From: LMUY01 sp964242215
Lineage (GTDB): Bacteria > Pseudomonadota > Alphaproteobacteria > Acetobacterales > Acetobacteraceae
Length of the DNA: 64,000 nt
Assembly (NCBI GenBank): GCA_964242215.1
Contig: CAXTCJ010000010.1
Location: forward strand, 32,577-96,576
Direction of reading: 5' to 3'
The translations under genes and the position numbers were made by a program. Within the stretch, counting starts at the first letter, position 1; every line of letters begins with the position of its first letter. The notes beneath the pieces were generated by a model that had not been told where the DNA came from, did no database searches, and saw only the letters and a list, made by a program, of their open reading frames with translations. Below, in pieces: positions 45,422-55,082 of this stretch.

Positions 45422-46159
45422 TCAACCGGCATTTGCCGCCACTGCCCCGCCGAAATAAATCTCCCGCGTCAACGGGTCGGCGCGCAGCGCCGCACCCGTG
45501 CCGGACAGCACCACCCGAGCACGCTGCATGACATAGCCGCGGTCGGCGATGCGCAAGGCGGCCTCGGCATCCTGCTCGACCAGTACGATCGACAGCCCCG
45601 TTGCGTTCCGCAGCTCCACGAGCGTGCGGAAGATCTGGCGGATCACGAGCGGCGCAAGGCCGAGCGACGGCTCGTCCAGTAATAAGCACGTCGGGCGAGA
45701 CATCAATCCCCGGCCGACCGCAACCATCTGCTGCTGCCCGCCGGACAAGGTGTCGGCGCGCTGGCCCATCAGCCGGCGCAGATCCGGAAACAGCACGCAG
45801 CACCGCTCCAACGCTTCGGCCATGTCGCGTCGGGGGGCTTTGCGGTGCCAGTGCAGTGCCCCCAGGCGAAGGTTCTCGGCCACGGTGAGGTCCGGGAACA
45901 AACGCCGCCCCTCCGGCACCAGCACGATACCTTGGCGTATCAAACGATGCGCTCGCAGCCGGGTCACGTCGCACCCCCCCAGGGAAAGCGTGCCCGCATC
46001 AGGCAACAGGATGCCGGCCAACGTCCGCAGCAGCGTCGTTTTGCCGACGCCGTTGGAGCCGACAACTGTAACGATTTCGCCGGGCCCTACTCGCACCGAC
46101 ACGCCGTCCAACGCGGTAACGGCGCCGTAGCGCACGACGAGCCCTGTGGCTTCAAGCAT
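45422..46159 (-). CDS. Branched-chain amino acid-type ABC ATPase, LivF-like
   Basis: 245 residues from ATG 46159, overlapping the LivG-like stop by 8 nt. Walker A GSNGVGKTTLLRTLAGILLP, signature LSGGQQQMVAVGRGL, Walker B CLLLDEPSLGLAPLVI. Last gene of the hyu/liv operon. Distinct from the LivF homologue at 24381. Confidence 0.9.
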   Translation of the reverse strand: MLEATGLVVRYGAVTALDGVSVRVGPGEIVTVVGSNGVGKTTLLRTLAGILLPDAGTLSLGGCDVTRLRAHRLIRQGIVLVPEGRRLFPDLTVAENLRLGALHWHRKAPRRDMAEALERCCVLFPDLRRLMGQRADTLSGGQQQMVAVGRGLMSRPTCLLLDEPSLGLAPLVIRQIFRTLVELRNATGLSIVLVEQDAEAALRIADRGYVMQRARVVLSGTGAALRADPLTREIYFGGAVAANAG

Positions 46160-46922
46160 CCAATTCGTCCTCCGGCACACCGAGATAGGCCTCGATGACC
46201 GCCGGGTCGGCGCGGATTGCGGCGGGCGAGCCCTCGGCGATCTTGCGGCCGAAATCCAGCACGGCGATGCGGTCGCTGATGCCCATGACCAGTGGCATCG
46301 CGTGCTCCACCAGTAGCACCGTCACGCCGCCGTCGCGGATGTGCCGGATGAGCATGCCGAGCGCGGCCGTTTCCGCGTCATTGAGCCCGGCCGCGGGTTC
46401 GTCTAGCAGCAACAGTTTCGGCCGCATCGCCACCGCGCGCGCGAGTTCGACCCGGCGTTGCTGGCCATAGGCGAGTTCGCCAGCTCGTTGCCCGGCCAGA
46501 CCCTCGAGGCCGGCCTGCGCCAGCGCGGCCAATGCCGCATCCTGCATCGCCCGTTCCTCCCGGCGTTGCGCCGGGAGCCTCAGGATGGCGCCCAGCATGC
46601 CACTGCCACCGAGCAGGTGGGTGCCGGTCATCACGTTCTCCAGCACGGTCGCGTCGGGCATGAGTTGCACGTGCTGGAATGTGCGCGCGATCGACAACCG
46701 GGCGCGGCGATGCGGCGAGAGCGACTGGATTGGTTTGTCTTCGAAGCGGACCTCGCCCGCATCCGGCCGCAGCAGGCCGGAGATCATGTTGAAAGTCGTC
46801 GTCTTGCCAGCGCCGTTGGGGCCGATCAGGGCAAAGACTTCCCCGGGGGCGACCTCGAACGACACGCCATCCAACGCGCGCACGCCACCAAAACTCTTGC
46901 CGATGCCGCGCACCGACAACAT
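46152..46922 (-). CDS. Branched-chain amino acid-type ABC ATPase, LivG-like
   Basis: 256 residues from ATG 46922, whose first base is the last base of the LivM-like stop. Walker A GPNGAGKTTTFNMISGLLRP, signature-like LAYGQQRRVELARAVA, Walker B LLLLDEPAAGLNDAET, H-loop LLVEHAMPLVM. The frame is open well upstream into the permease gene; that extension is rejected because the ABC domain starts at MLSVRGIGKSF. Confidence 0.9.
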   Translation of the reverse strand: MLSVRGIGKSFGGVRALDGVSFEVAPGEVFALIGPNGAGKTTTFNMISGLLRPDAGEVRFEDKPIQSLSPHRRARLSIARTFQHVQLMPDATVLENVMTGTHLLGGSGMLGAILRLPAQRREERAMQDAALAALAQAGLEGLAGQRAGELAYGQQRRVELARAVAMRPKLLLLDEPAAGLNDAETAALGMLIRHIRDGGVTVLLVEHAMPLVMGISDRIAVLDFGRKIAEGSPAAIRADPAVIEAYLGVPEDELDA

Positions 46923-47851
46923 CAGCGCCGCCGTTCGGACAGCCGCACGAGCGAGGGCACGATGCCGCGGGGCAGCAGGATGATGGCGCCCAGGATGACC
47001 GCCGAATACATCACGGGTTGATACAACGGGTAATTTCGCAGCGGCTCGTTTAGGAAGGTGAGCAGGATGCTGCCGAGCAAAGCGCCGCGCAGATCGGTGA
47101 CGCCGCCCAGGATGCACATGGCGATGGCGGAGATCGACACGTCGAGCGTGAAGGAATCCGGGCCGATATAGCCGATGAAATGGCCGTAGAACGCACCGGC
47201 CCCACCGCACAACGCGGCCGAGATCGCGAACGCGTCGCTCTTGTAGCGTGCGACGTTGATACCGCAGGCCTGCGCGCCCCACTCGCTGGCCTTCAGCATG
47301 TGCATCGCCCGTCCGTAACGTGATCGCACCAGATTGTCCGCCCCCACCAGGACGGCGAACCAATACGCCGTCAGGATGAGTACGAACCCGTACAGCGGAT
47401 CGATCCCGGGGATCGGCAGCGTAGGCTTCTGCATGCCGTACAGCCCGTTGAACCCGCCGGTGAGCGATTCCCAATGCAGCGCCACCTCATACACGACCTG
47501 GGTAAAGGCCAACGTGATCAGGCCGAGGAAGTGTCCCTTCACGCGCAGGATGGGGTATCCGAGCGCGTACCCGGCGGCAGTCGACACGACGATCGCAGCG
47601 ACGAAGCCGACGGCGAACGGCATCTGAAGTTTCAACGTCACCAACACCGCGGCATAGGCGCCGATCGCGAAGAAGCCCGCCTGGGCGAGCGTCACCTGCC
47701 CGGCATGCCCAGTGCAGATCGACGTCGCCATGGCGAGCACGCCGTAGATCAGCATGAAGCACAGGATGGTCAGCGCGTAGCCGTTGCCCTGGAACACAAA
47801 GCCGCCCACCACCGGCAATGCCAGCCACAGGGCAAGCTGACGCCAGCTCAA
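46922..47851 (-). CDS. Branched-chain amino acid-type ABC permease, LivM-like
   Basis: 309 residues, about nine membrane segments. CTGHAGQVTLAQAGFFAIGA is the LivM landmark and GGFNGLYGMQKPTLPIPG follows in the usual place. Start overlaps the LivH-like stop by 4 nt. Confidence 0.9.
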   Translation of the reverse strand: MSWRQLALWLALPVVGGFVFQGNGYALTILCFMLIYGVLAMATSICTGHAGQVTLAQAGFFAIGAYAAVLVTLKLQMPFAVGFVAAIVVSTAAGYALGYPILRVKGHFLGLITLAFTQVVYEVALHWESLTGGFNGLYGMQKPTLPIPGIDPLYGFVLILTAYWFAVLVGADNLVRSRYGRAMHMLKASEWGAQACGINVARYKSDAFAISAALCGGAGAFYGHFIGYIGPDSFTLDVSISAIAMCILGGVTDLRGALLGSILLTFLNEPLRNYPLYQPVMYSAVILGAIILLPRGIVPSLVRLSERRR

Positions 47852-48726
47852 TGCCGGGCCGTCCGGCCCAGCAGCCCGCTGGGCCGCGCCACGATGACGA
47901 GCATCAGGATGCCGAACACGAACAGGTTCTGATACTCGGAGGAGATCAGCCCGGCGATCAGCGTTTCGATCACGCCGATAAACAGGCCTCCGAGCACCGC
48001 CGAACCCGGCCGGTCGATTCCACCCAAGACAGCGCCGGCGAACCCCTTCAGCGAGAAGCTCAGGCCGATCAGCGGATTGGCGGTAACAATCGGAGCGATC
48101 AGCGCGCCGGTGGCCCCGCTGATCAGCGCGCTGAGCCCGAAGGCATACAGGCTGATATGGCCGGGGTTGACGCCGATCACCTGCGCGCCCTCCCGGTCAG
48201 TGGCCGCCCCGCGCATGGCCAAGCCGAACAGGGTGCGGGTGAAGAACGAATGCAGCGCCAGCAGGATTACGATCGTGCCGCCCACGATCCACAGCGCCTG
48301 CGGCAAGATCGCGGCCCCGGCGAACACGATCGGGTGGTCCCCAGAGAAGGACGGCACGGATTGCGGCTGCGAGCCCCAGAACAACTGGATCAGGCTGCGG
48401 ATCAGTATGCCCACCGCGAGCGTGACCAGCAGCGGGATGGATGGATCGCTGCTGCGCACCGGCGCGATCGTCACCCGCTCCAGCAACATCACAATCGCCC
48501 CCGTGGCGATGGTGGCGAGCGGGATCGCCAGCAGCAGCGGCAGATGGAACGAGACCAAGGCCGTCCAGATCGCGATCAGCCCGATCACCACGAAGTCGCC
48601 CTGGGCGAAGTTGATGATGCCCGTGCCGGCGTGCACCACGTAGAAACACAACGCGAGCAGTGCGTAGATGCAGCCCATCATGATGCCGCTGCCGAGAAGC
48701 TGCGGCACCATATCAAGCGTCGACAT
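47848..48726 (-). CDS. Branched-chain amino acid-type ABC permease, LivH-like
   Basis: 292 residues from ATG 48726 (MSTLDMVPQLLGSGIMMG). Landmarks YVVHAGTGIINFAQGDFVVI and the C-terminal GGIDRPGSAVLGGLFIGVIE. The interval to the preceding binding-protein gene (141 nt) holds a large palindromic repeat, so expression of permease and binding protein may be set separately. Confidence 0.9.
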   Translation of the reverse strand: MSTLDMVPQLLGSGIMMGCIYALLALCFYVVHAGTGIINFAQGDFVVIGLIAIWTALVSFHLPLLLAIPLATIATGAIVMLLERVTIAPVRSSDPSIPLLVTLAVGILIRSLIQLFWGSQPQSVPSFSGDHPIVFAGAAILPQALWIVGGTIVILLALHSFFTRTLFGLAMRGAATDREGAQVIGVNPGHISLYAFGLSALISGATGALIAPIVTANPLIGLSFSLKGFAGAVLGGIDRPGSAVLGGLFIGVIETLIAGLISSEYQNLFVFGILMLVIVARPSGLLGRTARH

Positions 48727-48730
48727 TAGG

Positions 48731-48866
48731 CTTGACCTAATTTCACTGGCGACTGTCCCATTCCCGTCGTCGCGAGCCGAAGGCGTGGCGATCCAGGGCC
48801 CCGCCACCAGCATTCGCGCGCCCCTGGACTGCCGCACTTCGTTCGCAGTGACGGAAAGGGGTCAAG
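48731..48866. repeat. Large palindromic intergenic repeat in the liv operon
   Basis: Outer arms CTTGACC (48731-48737) and GGTCAAG (48860-48866) are perfect; an inner imperfect palindrome has arms at 48763-48798 (CCGTCGTCGCGAGCC...CCAGGG) and 48821-48854 (CCCCTGGACTGCCGC...GTGACGG). Such hairpins, with a strand like GCGAGCCGAAGGCG, are common intergenic repeats in alphaproteobacteria. It probably forms a strong stem in the mRNA between the binding protein and permease genes. Confidence 0.7.
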
Positions 48867-48867
48867 G

Positions 48868-50010
48868 TCATGGGGACCACGGCAGACGCTGGCCATCCTT
48901 GTAGGTGCAAAGCGGGATCTGCGACAAATGCGGGCCGTTGTGCCATTCGGGCGTGAACTCGTAGCGCGTGGCGATGCCGTCGAACGTCAGATGGCCGAGC
49001 TTGTCGTTCAGGCCCTCGCGGGTTAGCGGCTGCTTCGCATCGGCCAAGGATTGCAGGCTGGCGCCGACCATCCGCATCATGTCGTAGCCGTTGATGACAC
49101 CGTTGGAGAGCGGCTTCTTAAACCGCGCCTCATAGGCTTGCTTGAGCATCGGCAGGTTCTTGTTCGCCGGGTCATCGAGGCAGGCGTAGTCCCAGAACAC
49201 CACGCCGTTGATCAGACTGCCCGCCAGCGTCTGCGACTGAGCGTCCGCCAGCCCGTTCGGTCCGACGATCATCATGTTGTCCATGCCCAGCTGCTTGACG
49301 GCGCGGATCATGCCGTTGGTGGCGATGCCCTGGGTCAGCGACAGCAGGGCGGTGGCACCGGCCGACTTGATGCGCGTCAACTGCGCCGTGAAATCGGTGT
49401 CGCCGTATTTGTATTGCTCGCTGTCCACGGCGGTCATCGCGTAGGCGCTGGTGCGGCTCGCGGCATCCCGCGCGCCATCCGTGCCGCCGGCATCGGCCAA
49501 GGCCAGGGTGGCGAGTTTTTGTCCGTTGCCGAGGTGCTTCTGGATGGCGTTCAGCAGCGCCTGGTTCCCCGTCTCCAACGATGGGCCGACCCGGTAGTAA
49601 TAGGCGAAGTCGCTCTGCGTCAGCGCGGTGCCATAGGCGATGGACAGTTCCGGGATCTTGGTCTGGTCGATCACCTGCCGCACCGCCATCGCAGCGCCGG
49701 AGGTGCTCGGCCCGATGATGGCGAGCAAGTCGGAGTCGCGAATCAGTTCCTGGAACGCGATCACCGTCGGCTGGATCGAGGTGCGGTCGTCACGCGACAC
49801 CGCCTCCAGCTTGCGCCCGCCAATTCCGCCGCGCGCGTTGATCTGCTCCATCGCGAGCAGCGCGCCCTCGGCGGTTGGAATGCCGAATGAGTCGGCCAGC
49901 GCGCCGGTCTGCGCCTGCACGATCCCGATCTTGATCGGGGCCTCCTCGGCTTCGACACTCATCGGCAAGAACGCCAAGGCGGCGGCGGCAGACAACCAGG
50001 GTCGGCGCAT
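48868..50010 (-). CDS. Branched-chain amino acid-type ABC substrate-binding protein
   Basis: 380 residues from ATG 50010 (MRRPWLSAAAALAFLPM, cleavage near VEAEE), giving a clear signal peptide with an AGGAG-like site upstream. Mature start IKIGIVQAQTGALADSFG is typical of LivJ-type proteins. It follows the hydantoinase A gene by 14 nt, so it is in that operon. Confidence 0.9.
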   Translation of the reverse strand: MRRPWLSAAAALAFLPMSVEAEEAPIKIGIVQAQTGALADSFGIPTAEGALLAMEQINARGGIGGRKLEAVSRDDRTSIQPTVIAFQELIRDSDLLAIIGPSTSGAAMAVRQVIDQTKIPELSIAYGTALTQSDFAYYYRVGPSLETGNQALLNAIQKHLGNGQKLATLALADAGGTDGARDAASRTSAYAMTAVDSEQYKYGDTDFTAQLTRIKSAGATALLSLTQGIATNGMIRAVKQLGMDNMMIVGPNGLADAQSQTLAGSLINGVVFWDYACLDDPANKNLPMLKQAYEARFKKPLSNGVINGYDMMRMVGASLQSLADAKQPLTREGLNDKLGHLTFDGIATRYEFTPEWHNGPHLSQIPLCTYKDGQRLPWSP

Positions 50011-50024
50011 TCGGTGCTCCTGTT

Positions 50025-52097
50025 TCAGTGCGTGGAGAGGTCGATGGCGATGCTGCGGTTCGGCGTCACGCTCGCCCGCGCACCACCGGGCACCAACGAC
50101 ACGGTGAGCTTGTCCTGGATCAGGCAAGGCCCGGCAACCGGCATGCCGATCGGCAAAGCAGACAAATCGTAAACCGGCAGATCGATCGCGCCGCCTTCCT
50201 CCTTGAGGTAAGCGGCGCGGCGACGTGGCGTGGGCATCTGCGTTGGGCTGGCCGCCAGCGCCGCGCCAGCGCCGCGTGCTTCGGGTTGCCCGATCGCGAT
50301 CAGGTTCCACTCCGTCACCTCGACCGCATCCTGCGGCGCGCGGACGGAGTAGTATTGCTCGTGCAACTGATGGAACGCTTCCACCATCACGGCCAATTCC
50401 GCCTCGGTGCGGATATGTGGCTGGGCCAGCGGCAGCGTGAGTTGCCAGACCTGCCCGGCATACCGCGCCTCCGCAGTGAACTGCATCACGCGCAGCTCCT
50501 GCGGGACACCCATGCGGTGGAGATAGGCGGTACCTTCGGCTTCCAGCGATCGGATCGTCTGCTCGACCCGGGCGAAATCGAAGTTATCGGAGCTGGTGAA
50601 CAAGCTCCGGGCGAAGTTGAATTTTATGTCGCCGCGGTCGATGCCAAACGCGCTCAGCACCCCGGCTGCTTGCGGGATGAGCACCTGGCGCATCCCGAGT
50701 TCGCGCGCGATCGCCGCCGCATGCAGCCCGCCTGCCGACCCACCGGACACCAGCACGAAGTCGCGCGGGTCCACGCCGCGGCGGATGGTGATCTCCTCGA
50801 TCGCACCCACCATGTTCTGCTCGATGGTGAGGCAGACGAGGCTCGCCGCCTCCTGCACCTCCATCCCAAGCGGCTTGCCCACCGCCTCCTCAATCGACGT
50901 GGCGGCGTTGCTGGGCGACAGTTGCATCTGCCCGTCGGCAAATCCCTCCGGCTCCAGCAGCCCGCGCGCCAGATTGGCGTCGGTGACCGTCGGGCGGGTA
51001 CCGCCGCGGCCGTAGCAGGCGGGGCCGGGGAAGGCGCCGGCGCTCTCGGGGCCGACATGGATGAACCCGCCAGCGTCCACCCGGGCGATGGACCCGCCAC
51101 CGGCACCGATGGTCAGCACCTCCACCGACGGCACGCCGAACAGCTCGCCGCCGATCGTGCCTTCGCGGTGCATCGGGGTTCGCCACGCCGTGGTGACACT
51201 GACGTCGAAGCTGGTGCCGCCCATGTCCACGGTGATGATGTTGCCATGCGGCACGTCCTCCATTCGCCCGATCTCGCTGCCGGCGTGCGAGATGGCGGAC
51301 GGGCCGGACATGCAGAGATACACCGGCTTGGCCATCACCTCCTCGACCGATGTGCGCCCGCCATTGGAGGTGATCAGGCTCAGCACGCCGGTAAATCCGT
51401 TGCTCTCCAACCGGTGGCGCAGTTCGTTCACGTTACGATACACGATCGGCTTCAGCGAGGCATCGATCGCGGCGGCGGAGGTGCGCCGATACTCGCGGAT
51501 GGTCGGGTGCACCTGGTGCCCCAGGCTGACGGGAATGCCGGGCCACCGCTCCGCCAGCATCGCGCCGATCCGCAGTTCGTGCGCCGGGTTGGCAATCGAC
51601 CACAGAAGCGAGACGGCGACCGCCTCGACGCCCTCCTGCTGCAGGCTTGCGATCGCGGCGCGCACGTTCGCCTCATCCAGCGGCGTTTCCACCCCGCCCT
51701 CGGCGTTGATGCGTTCCGTGATCCCGAAGGTCAGGCTGCGCGGCAGATAGGGTTTTGGGAAATCCACCCACAGATCATAGGTGTCCGCCCGGCCGCCCTC
51801 ACGGATCAGCAGGGTGTCGCGGAACCCCTCGGTGCAGAGCAGCCCGGTCTTGGACGTCTTGCGCTCCAGGATCGCGTTGGTGGCGACGGTCGTGCCGCAG
51901 CTAAAGGTCCGGCAGCCGGCCAGCAGGTCGTTCAGGCTCATCGCCCGGCGTTCGGCGATCATGGCCAGGCCGTTAAAGATGCCCGTCGAGATGTTGCCGG
52001 ACGTTGTGGAGGATTTGTAGGTCGAGACGGTGTCGTCCGCGTCGCGCACCACGAAGTCGGTGAAGGTGCCGCCGATATCCAGCGAGATGGTGCTCAC
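50025..52097 (-). CDS. hyuA: Hydantoinase/oxoprolinase A-type subunit
   Basis: 690 residues. ATP-dependent subunit of the N-methylhydantoinase A / 5-oxoprolinase / acetophenone-carboxylase family. N-terminal phosphate-binding motif LDIGGTFTDFVVRD (residues 6-19), central THDMGGTSFD-like VDMGGTSFDVSV, ASE-type GGSAGGLHAAAIARELG. Start overlaps the HyuB stop by 4 nt. With subunit B it should open an amide ring or carboxylate a ketone using ATP; the liv-type importer downstream would deliver the substrate. The symbol denotes the family, not a proven substrate. Confidence 0.85.
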   Translation of the reverse strand: MSTISLDIGGTFTDFVVRDADDTVSTYKSSTTSGNISTGIFNGLAMIAERRAMSLNDLLAGCRTFSCGTTVATNAILERKTSKTGLLCTEGFRDTLLIREGGRADTYDLWVDFPKPYLPRSLTFGITERINAEGGVETPLDEANVRAAIASLQQEGVEAVAVSLLWSIANPAHELRIGAMLAERWPGIPVSLGHQVHPTIREYRRTSAAAIDASLKPIVYRNVNELRHRLESNGFTGVLSLITSNGGRTSVEEVMAKPVYLCMSGPSAISHAGSEIGRMEDVPHGNIITVDMGGTSFDVSVTTAWRTPMHREGTIGGELFGVPSVEVLTIGAGGGSIARVDAGGFIHVGPESAGAFPGPACYGRGGTRPTVTDANLARGLLEPEGFADGQMQLSPSNAATSIEEAVGKPLGMEVQEAASLVCLTIEQNMVGAIEEITIRRGVDPRDFVLVSGGSAGGLHAAAIARELGMRQVLIPQAAGVLSAFGIDRGDIKFNFARSLFTSSDNFDFARVEQTIRSLEAEGTAYLHRMGVPQELRVMQFTAEARYAGQVWQLTLPLAQPHIRTEAELAVMVEAFHQLHEQYYSVRAPQDAVEVTEWNLIAIGQPEARGAGAALAASPTQMPTPRRRAAYLKEEGGAIDLPVYDLSALPIGMPVAGPCLIQDKLTVSLVPGGARASVTPNRSIAIDLSTH

Positions 52098-53896
52098 GCC
52101 GGACGCGCCTGCGCCAAGGTTTCCCGGCGGTGTTGGGTAGCGGCCGCATCGACCGCGCCGTCCCGCAACACGACGCCATACTCATCCGTGGCGCGCTGCT
52201 CGGTGATCCAGCCCTCGCGCAATCGCTCCGCAACCAGCGCAGGGTCACGGGCCAGGGGATCGCCATAGCCGCCCCCGCCGCAGGCTTGCGACACCAGCCG
52301 TTCGCCCTTGTACAGCACCGTGTCCAGAAATGGTGGCATCTCGGTCTTCGTGCCGGATGCATCAATCTTCCAAGTGCGGTTGACGCCGCCGGGCCATCCC
52401 TTGGCCACCCCCGCCGGCGGATGGTCGCGCCCGCCGGAGTTGGCGGTGAAGCGCAAGTCATCCTGCCGCGCGCGATAGACGCAGAGCGCACCCGGCCCGC
52501 CGTCCCACTGTCCGGGGCCGGCGGAGTCGATGGCGACCTCCAGCCGCTCGACCATGATCGGCTGCTGCTGCTCGACGACTTCCACGCTGGCTTGGTTTAG
52601 CACGCCGGCGGCACCACTGCCGCCATTGGTGACCCAGCCGTCATGGCCGTGCACGCCGCCGCCGCCCCAATAGCCCATGATCACCTGGTTGGAGAACGCG
52701 CGCCCGCCATACCGGAAATCCTTGCCCGAGACCACCGAGCAGGACGCCGGGTTGCCCACGGTGCTGAACCCGGCACCGAGCCCAGGCGCCAACCCGGTGA
52801 ACAGCGACTGCACCAGCGGCGAGAGCACCTGGCACAGATTGGTCGTGGCAGCCGAGGTCGCAGCCGGGAACAGTGGCTTGCCGATGGCCGCGCCCTCCCG
52901 CATCAGCAGCCGGATCCGGCGGTAGGACCCGGTGCAGCGCGGAATATCCGGGCCCAGCATGCTCAGCACGCCGTTGCGGCAACTGGCGGTGGTGGTGCTC
53001 TCGCTCATGTTGATGCCGAGCGGCAAATTGTCCACGTTGCTGCGCAGGTCGATCTCGATCATTGCCGCCTCGGGATCAATGGTCAGCACGGCGCGTACGG
53101 GGATGCCCGGCGCGCCGGGCGCCACACCGTCGTGCCATGCCTCTTTCTCCACCCGCGCGGCCGGCAGCTTGTGGATCGCCGCGATGGCCATCTGCTCGGC
53201 GTAGTCCTGATACTGGTCCAGGAAGGCGAGCACGGTGGCGCTGCCGTAACGCGTGCACAGCTCCTCGATCCCGCGCTCCCCCGTCCGCACCGCCGCCAGA
53301 CAGGCCAGGTAGTCGCCGTAGAATTGCGTCGGCGCGCGGATATTGGCGCGGCAGATGTCCAGCACATCCGTCACATCCTTGCGGCCGCGCTGGATGCGCA
53401 CGCAGGGGAGCAGCAGCCCCTCCTCGTACACGTCGCGCGACAGGGGGCCGTAGGTGGTGGGAGTGGGGAACCCCATGTCGGCCAAATGGGCGCGGGCAAT
53501 GGTGTGGAAGACCAGCCGGCCCTCGAAGAACACCGGTGCGGAGAGCGTGAAGTCCCCGCAATGGGTGTTGCCGTGATAGGCGCTGTTGTTGGCGAAGCAG
53601 TCGCCGGGGTGGATATCATCGCCGTATTTCTCCACCACCGCGCGCGGGATCAGGTCGATTGCGCTGGCATGCACCGGTAATCCCACGGCCGCGCTGACGG
53701 TCTGCAGCTTGCTGTCGGTAATGCTGCAGGTGAAATCCTTGGCCGTGTTCAACACCCCGGAGCGGCCGGATTTAAACAGCGCGTTGACCATGTCGCCGAT
53801 GATCGCCTCAAACCGGCGGCGCAGCACGACCATGGTGAACATATCGACGATGGGCGCCGCATCCGCCAATGCCAGTCTCCTGTTTGTCAACTCCAC
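52094..53896 (-). CDS. hyuB: Hydantoinase/oxoprolinase B-type subunit
   Basis: 600 residues, first gene of the operon. Typical B-subunit segments: DFTCSITDSKLQTVSAAVGL near the N-terminus, DIHPGDCFANNSAYHGNTHC, HTIARAHLADMG, and the C-terminal GGGGYGDPLARDPALVAERL. Forms the heteromeric enzyme with HyuA. The 61-nt interval to the divergent LysR gene carries a palindrome. Confidence 0.85.
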   Translation of the reverse strand: MELTNRRLALADAAPIVDMFTMVVLRRRFEAIIGDMVNALFKSGRSGVLNTAKDFTCSITDSKLQTVSAAVGLPVHASAIDLIPRAVVEKYGDDIHPGDCFANNSAYHGNTHCGDFTLSAPVFFEGRLVFHTIARAHLADMGFPTPTTYGPLSRDVYEEGLLLPCVRIQRGRKDVTDVLDICRANIRAPTQFYGDYLACLAAVRTGERGIEELCTRYGSATVLAFLDQYQDYAEQMAIAAIHKLPAARVEKEAWHDGVAPGAPGIPVRAVLTIDPEAAMIEIDLRSNVDNLPLGINMSESTTTASCRNGVLSMLGPDIPRCTGSYRRIRLLMREGAAIGKPLFPAATSAATTNLCQVLSPLVQSLFTGLAPGLGAGFSTVGNPASCSVVSGKDFRYGGRAFSNQVIMGYWGGGGVHGHDGWVTNGGSGAAGVLNQASVEVVEQQQPIMVERLEVAIDSAGPGQWDGGPGALCVYRARQDDLRFTANSGGRDHPPAGVAKGWPGGVNRTWKIDASGTKTEMPPFLDTVLYKGERLVSQACGGGGYGDPLARDPALVAERLREGWITEQRATDEYGVVLRDGAVDAAATQHRRETLAQARPA

Positions 53897-53943
53897 CTTT
53901 CGACTGCGGGAGGCAAAGGTCTACCAACAAAACCCTAGCCTGT

Positions 53944-53960
53944 CATAAGATGGACTTATG
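53944..53960. promoter_or_regulatory. LysR-type operator overlapping the lysR start codon
   Basis: Perfect inverted repeat CATAAG-ATGGA-CTTATG with T-N11-A spacing. Its last three bases are the ATG of the LysR gene, and it is 48 nt upstream of hyuB, so one site can serve activation of hyuB and autorepression. Confidence 0.65.
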
Positions 53961-54890
53961 GCAGTCACGTTGCGACAATTCGAGGTGTTTCGCCTCATCA
54001 TGCAGACCCGCAACCTGACGGAGGCGGCGCGGCTGCTTCGCGTATCGCAGCCCGCGGTCAGCCAGACGTTGAAGGAATTGGAGGCCCAATTAGGGCTGAC
54101 CTTATTCGTCCGCATCGGCAGCCGCATCAGCCCAACCGGGGAAGCCCGCACCCTGCTGCCCGAGGCGGAGCGCCTATTGGGCCAGCTCGCCACGGTGCAA
54201 AGCCGCGCCGCCGAACTACGCGATTCCAGCGCCGGCGCCCTGCTGCTCGCCTCGATGCCGAACGTGGCCGCATGCATCCTGCCGGGCGCCATCGCGACCT
54301 TCGCACAGGAACGGCCGAGGGTGCACATCAGGCTCAACGCCCACATCATCCGCGAAGTCGTGCGCCAAGTCAGGCAGGAAGGCGCCGACCTCGGCTTCGT
54401 CTACGCCCCAGTAGACGATCCGGCCGTCGCGGTGGAGCCGATCCTGCGGATGACCATGGTCTGCGTGATGCCCAGCGACCATCGCTTGGCGACCAAGGCA
54501 AGCCTGGGCATCAACGATCTCGCGGACGAACTCGTGATCCTGCTCGACCCGGTCAACAGCCCCGGTCTGCAATTGCGTCAACGCCTTGATGAAGCGGGCG
54601 TGCGGCTGGAGCGGGTGCTAGAGACCAATTTGGCGTTTGCCGCCCTCGGTTTGGTCCGCAGCGGGCTTGGCGTGTTCGTCACCGACCCGGTGGTGCTGCT
54701 GGCAGGCATCGGCGGGAATTTGGCGCTGCGCGAGATCGTCCCTGCCCTCCCCGTGACGCTGGCTGCGATCTACGCCCGGCAGCGGCCTGTGCCCCGGCCG
54801 GCCGTGCGGTTCATGGCCCATCTGCGCCCCGTCGTCGCCCAACTCTGCCTGCAGCTTCGGTCGACAGGATGCAACGCCCATCCGATGTAG
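53958..54890 (+). CDS. LysR family transcriptional regulator
   Basis: 310 residues. N-terminal HTH: RQFEVFRLIMQTRNLTEAAR, LLRVSQPAVSQTLKELEAQ, LGLTLFVRIGSRISPTGEA; effector-binding domain from about 95. Divergent from hyuB, and the operator-like palindrome spans its start codon. Probably activates the hyu/liv operon in response to its substrate and represses itself. Confidence 0.9.
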   Translation: MAVTLRQFEVFRLIMQTRNLTEAARLLRVSQPAVSQTLKELEAQLGLTLFVRIGSRISPTGEARTLLPEAERLLGQLATVQSRAAELRDSSAGALLLASMPNVAACILPGAIATFAQERPRVHIRLNAHIIREVVRQVRQEGADLGFVYAPVDDPAVAVEPILRMTMVCVMPSDHRLATKASLGINDLADELVILLDPVNSPGLQLRQRLDEAGVRLERVLETNLAFAALGLVRSGLGVFVTDPVVLLAGIGGNLALREIVPALPVTLAAIYARQRPVPRPAVRFMAHLRPVVAQLCLQLRSTGCNAHPM

Positions 54891-54914
54891 CGGCCGCCGG
54901 ATCACGCGCCAACT

Positions 54915-55082
54915 TTACGCCCAGCGCATTCGCGCAACCTCCTTCATGTCCGAATCGATTATCAGCTCGGGCGCGTCTCCGGCACGATGGGTGAGCGCCT
55001 CGACCCGCACGATGTCGCAGTTGGGAACGGTAATGGCGGGGGCCAGCGCCGCATCGAAATAGCCCAATGCACGGTCTTCCAC
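54915..55082 (-). pseudogene. Acetamidase/formamidase-family fragment
   Basis: 56-codon open segment, LGYFDAALAPAITVPNCDIV followed by RVEALTHRAGDAPEL, resembling the N-terminal part of FmdA/AmdA acetamidases, then a TAA stop. Starts abruptly at about 55082, where an epoxide hydrolase fragment on the other strand begins. A leftover of a lost gene. Confidence 0.45.

Noticed and set aside
50028..52268. 746-codon open frame on the plus strand opposite hyuA
   Set aside because: It is antisense to a clear hydantoinase A gene, has no recognisable domain and a composition expected from third-position GC bias.
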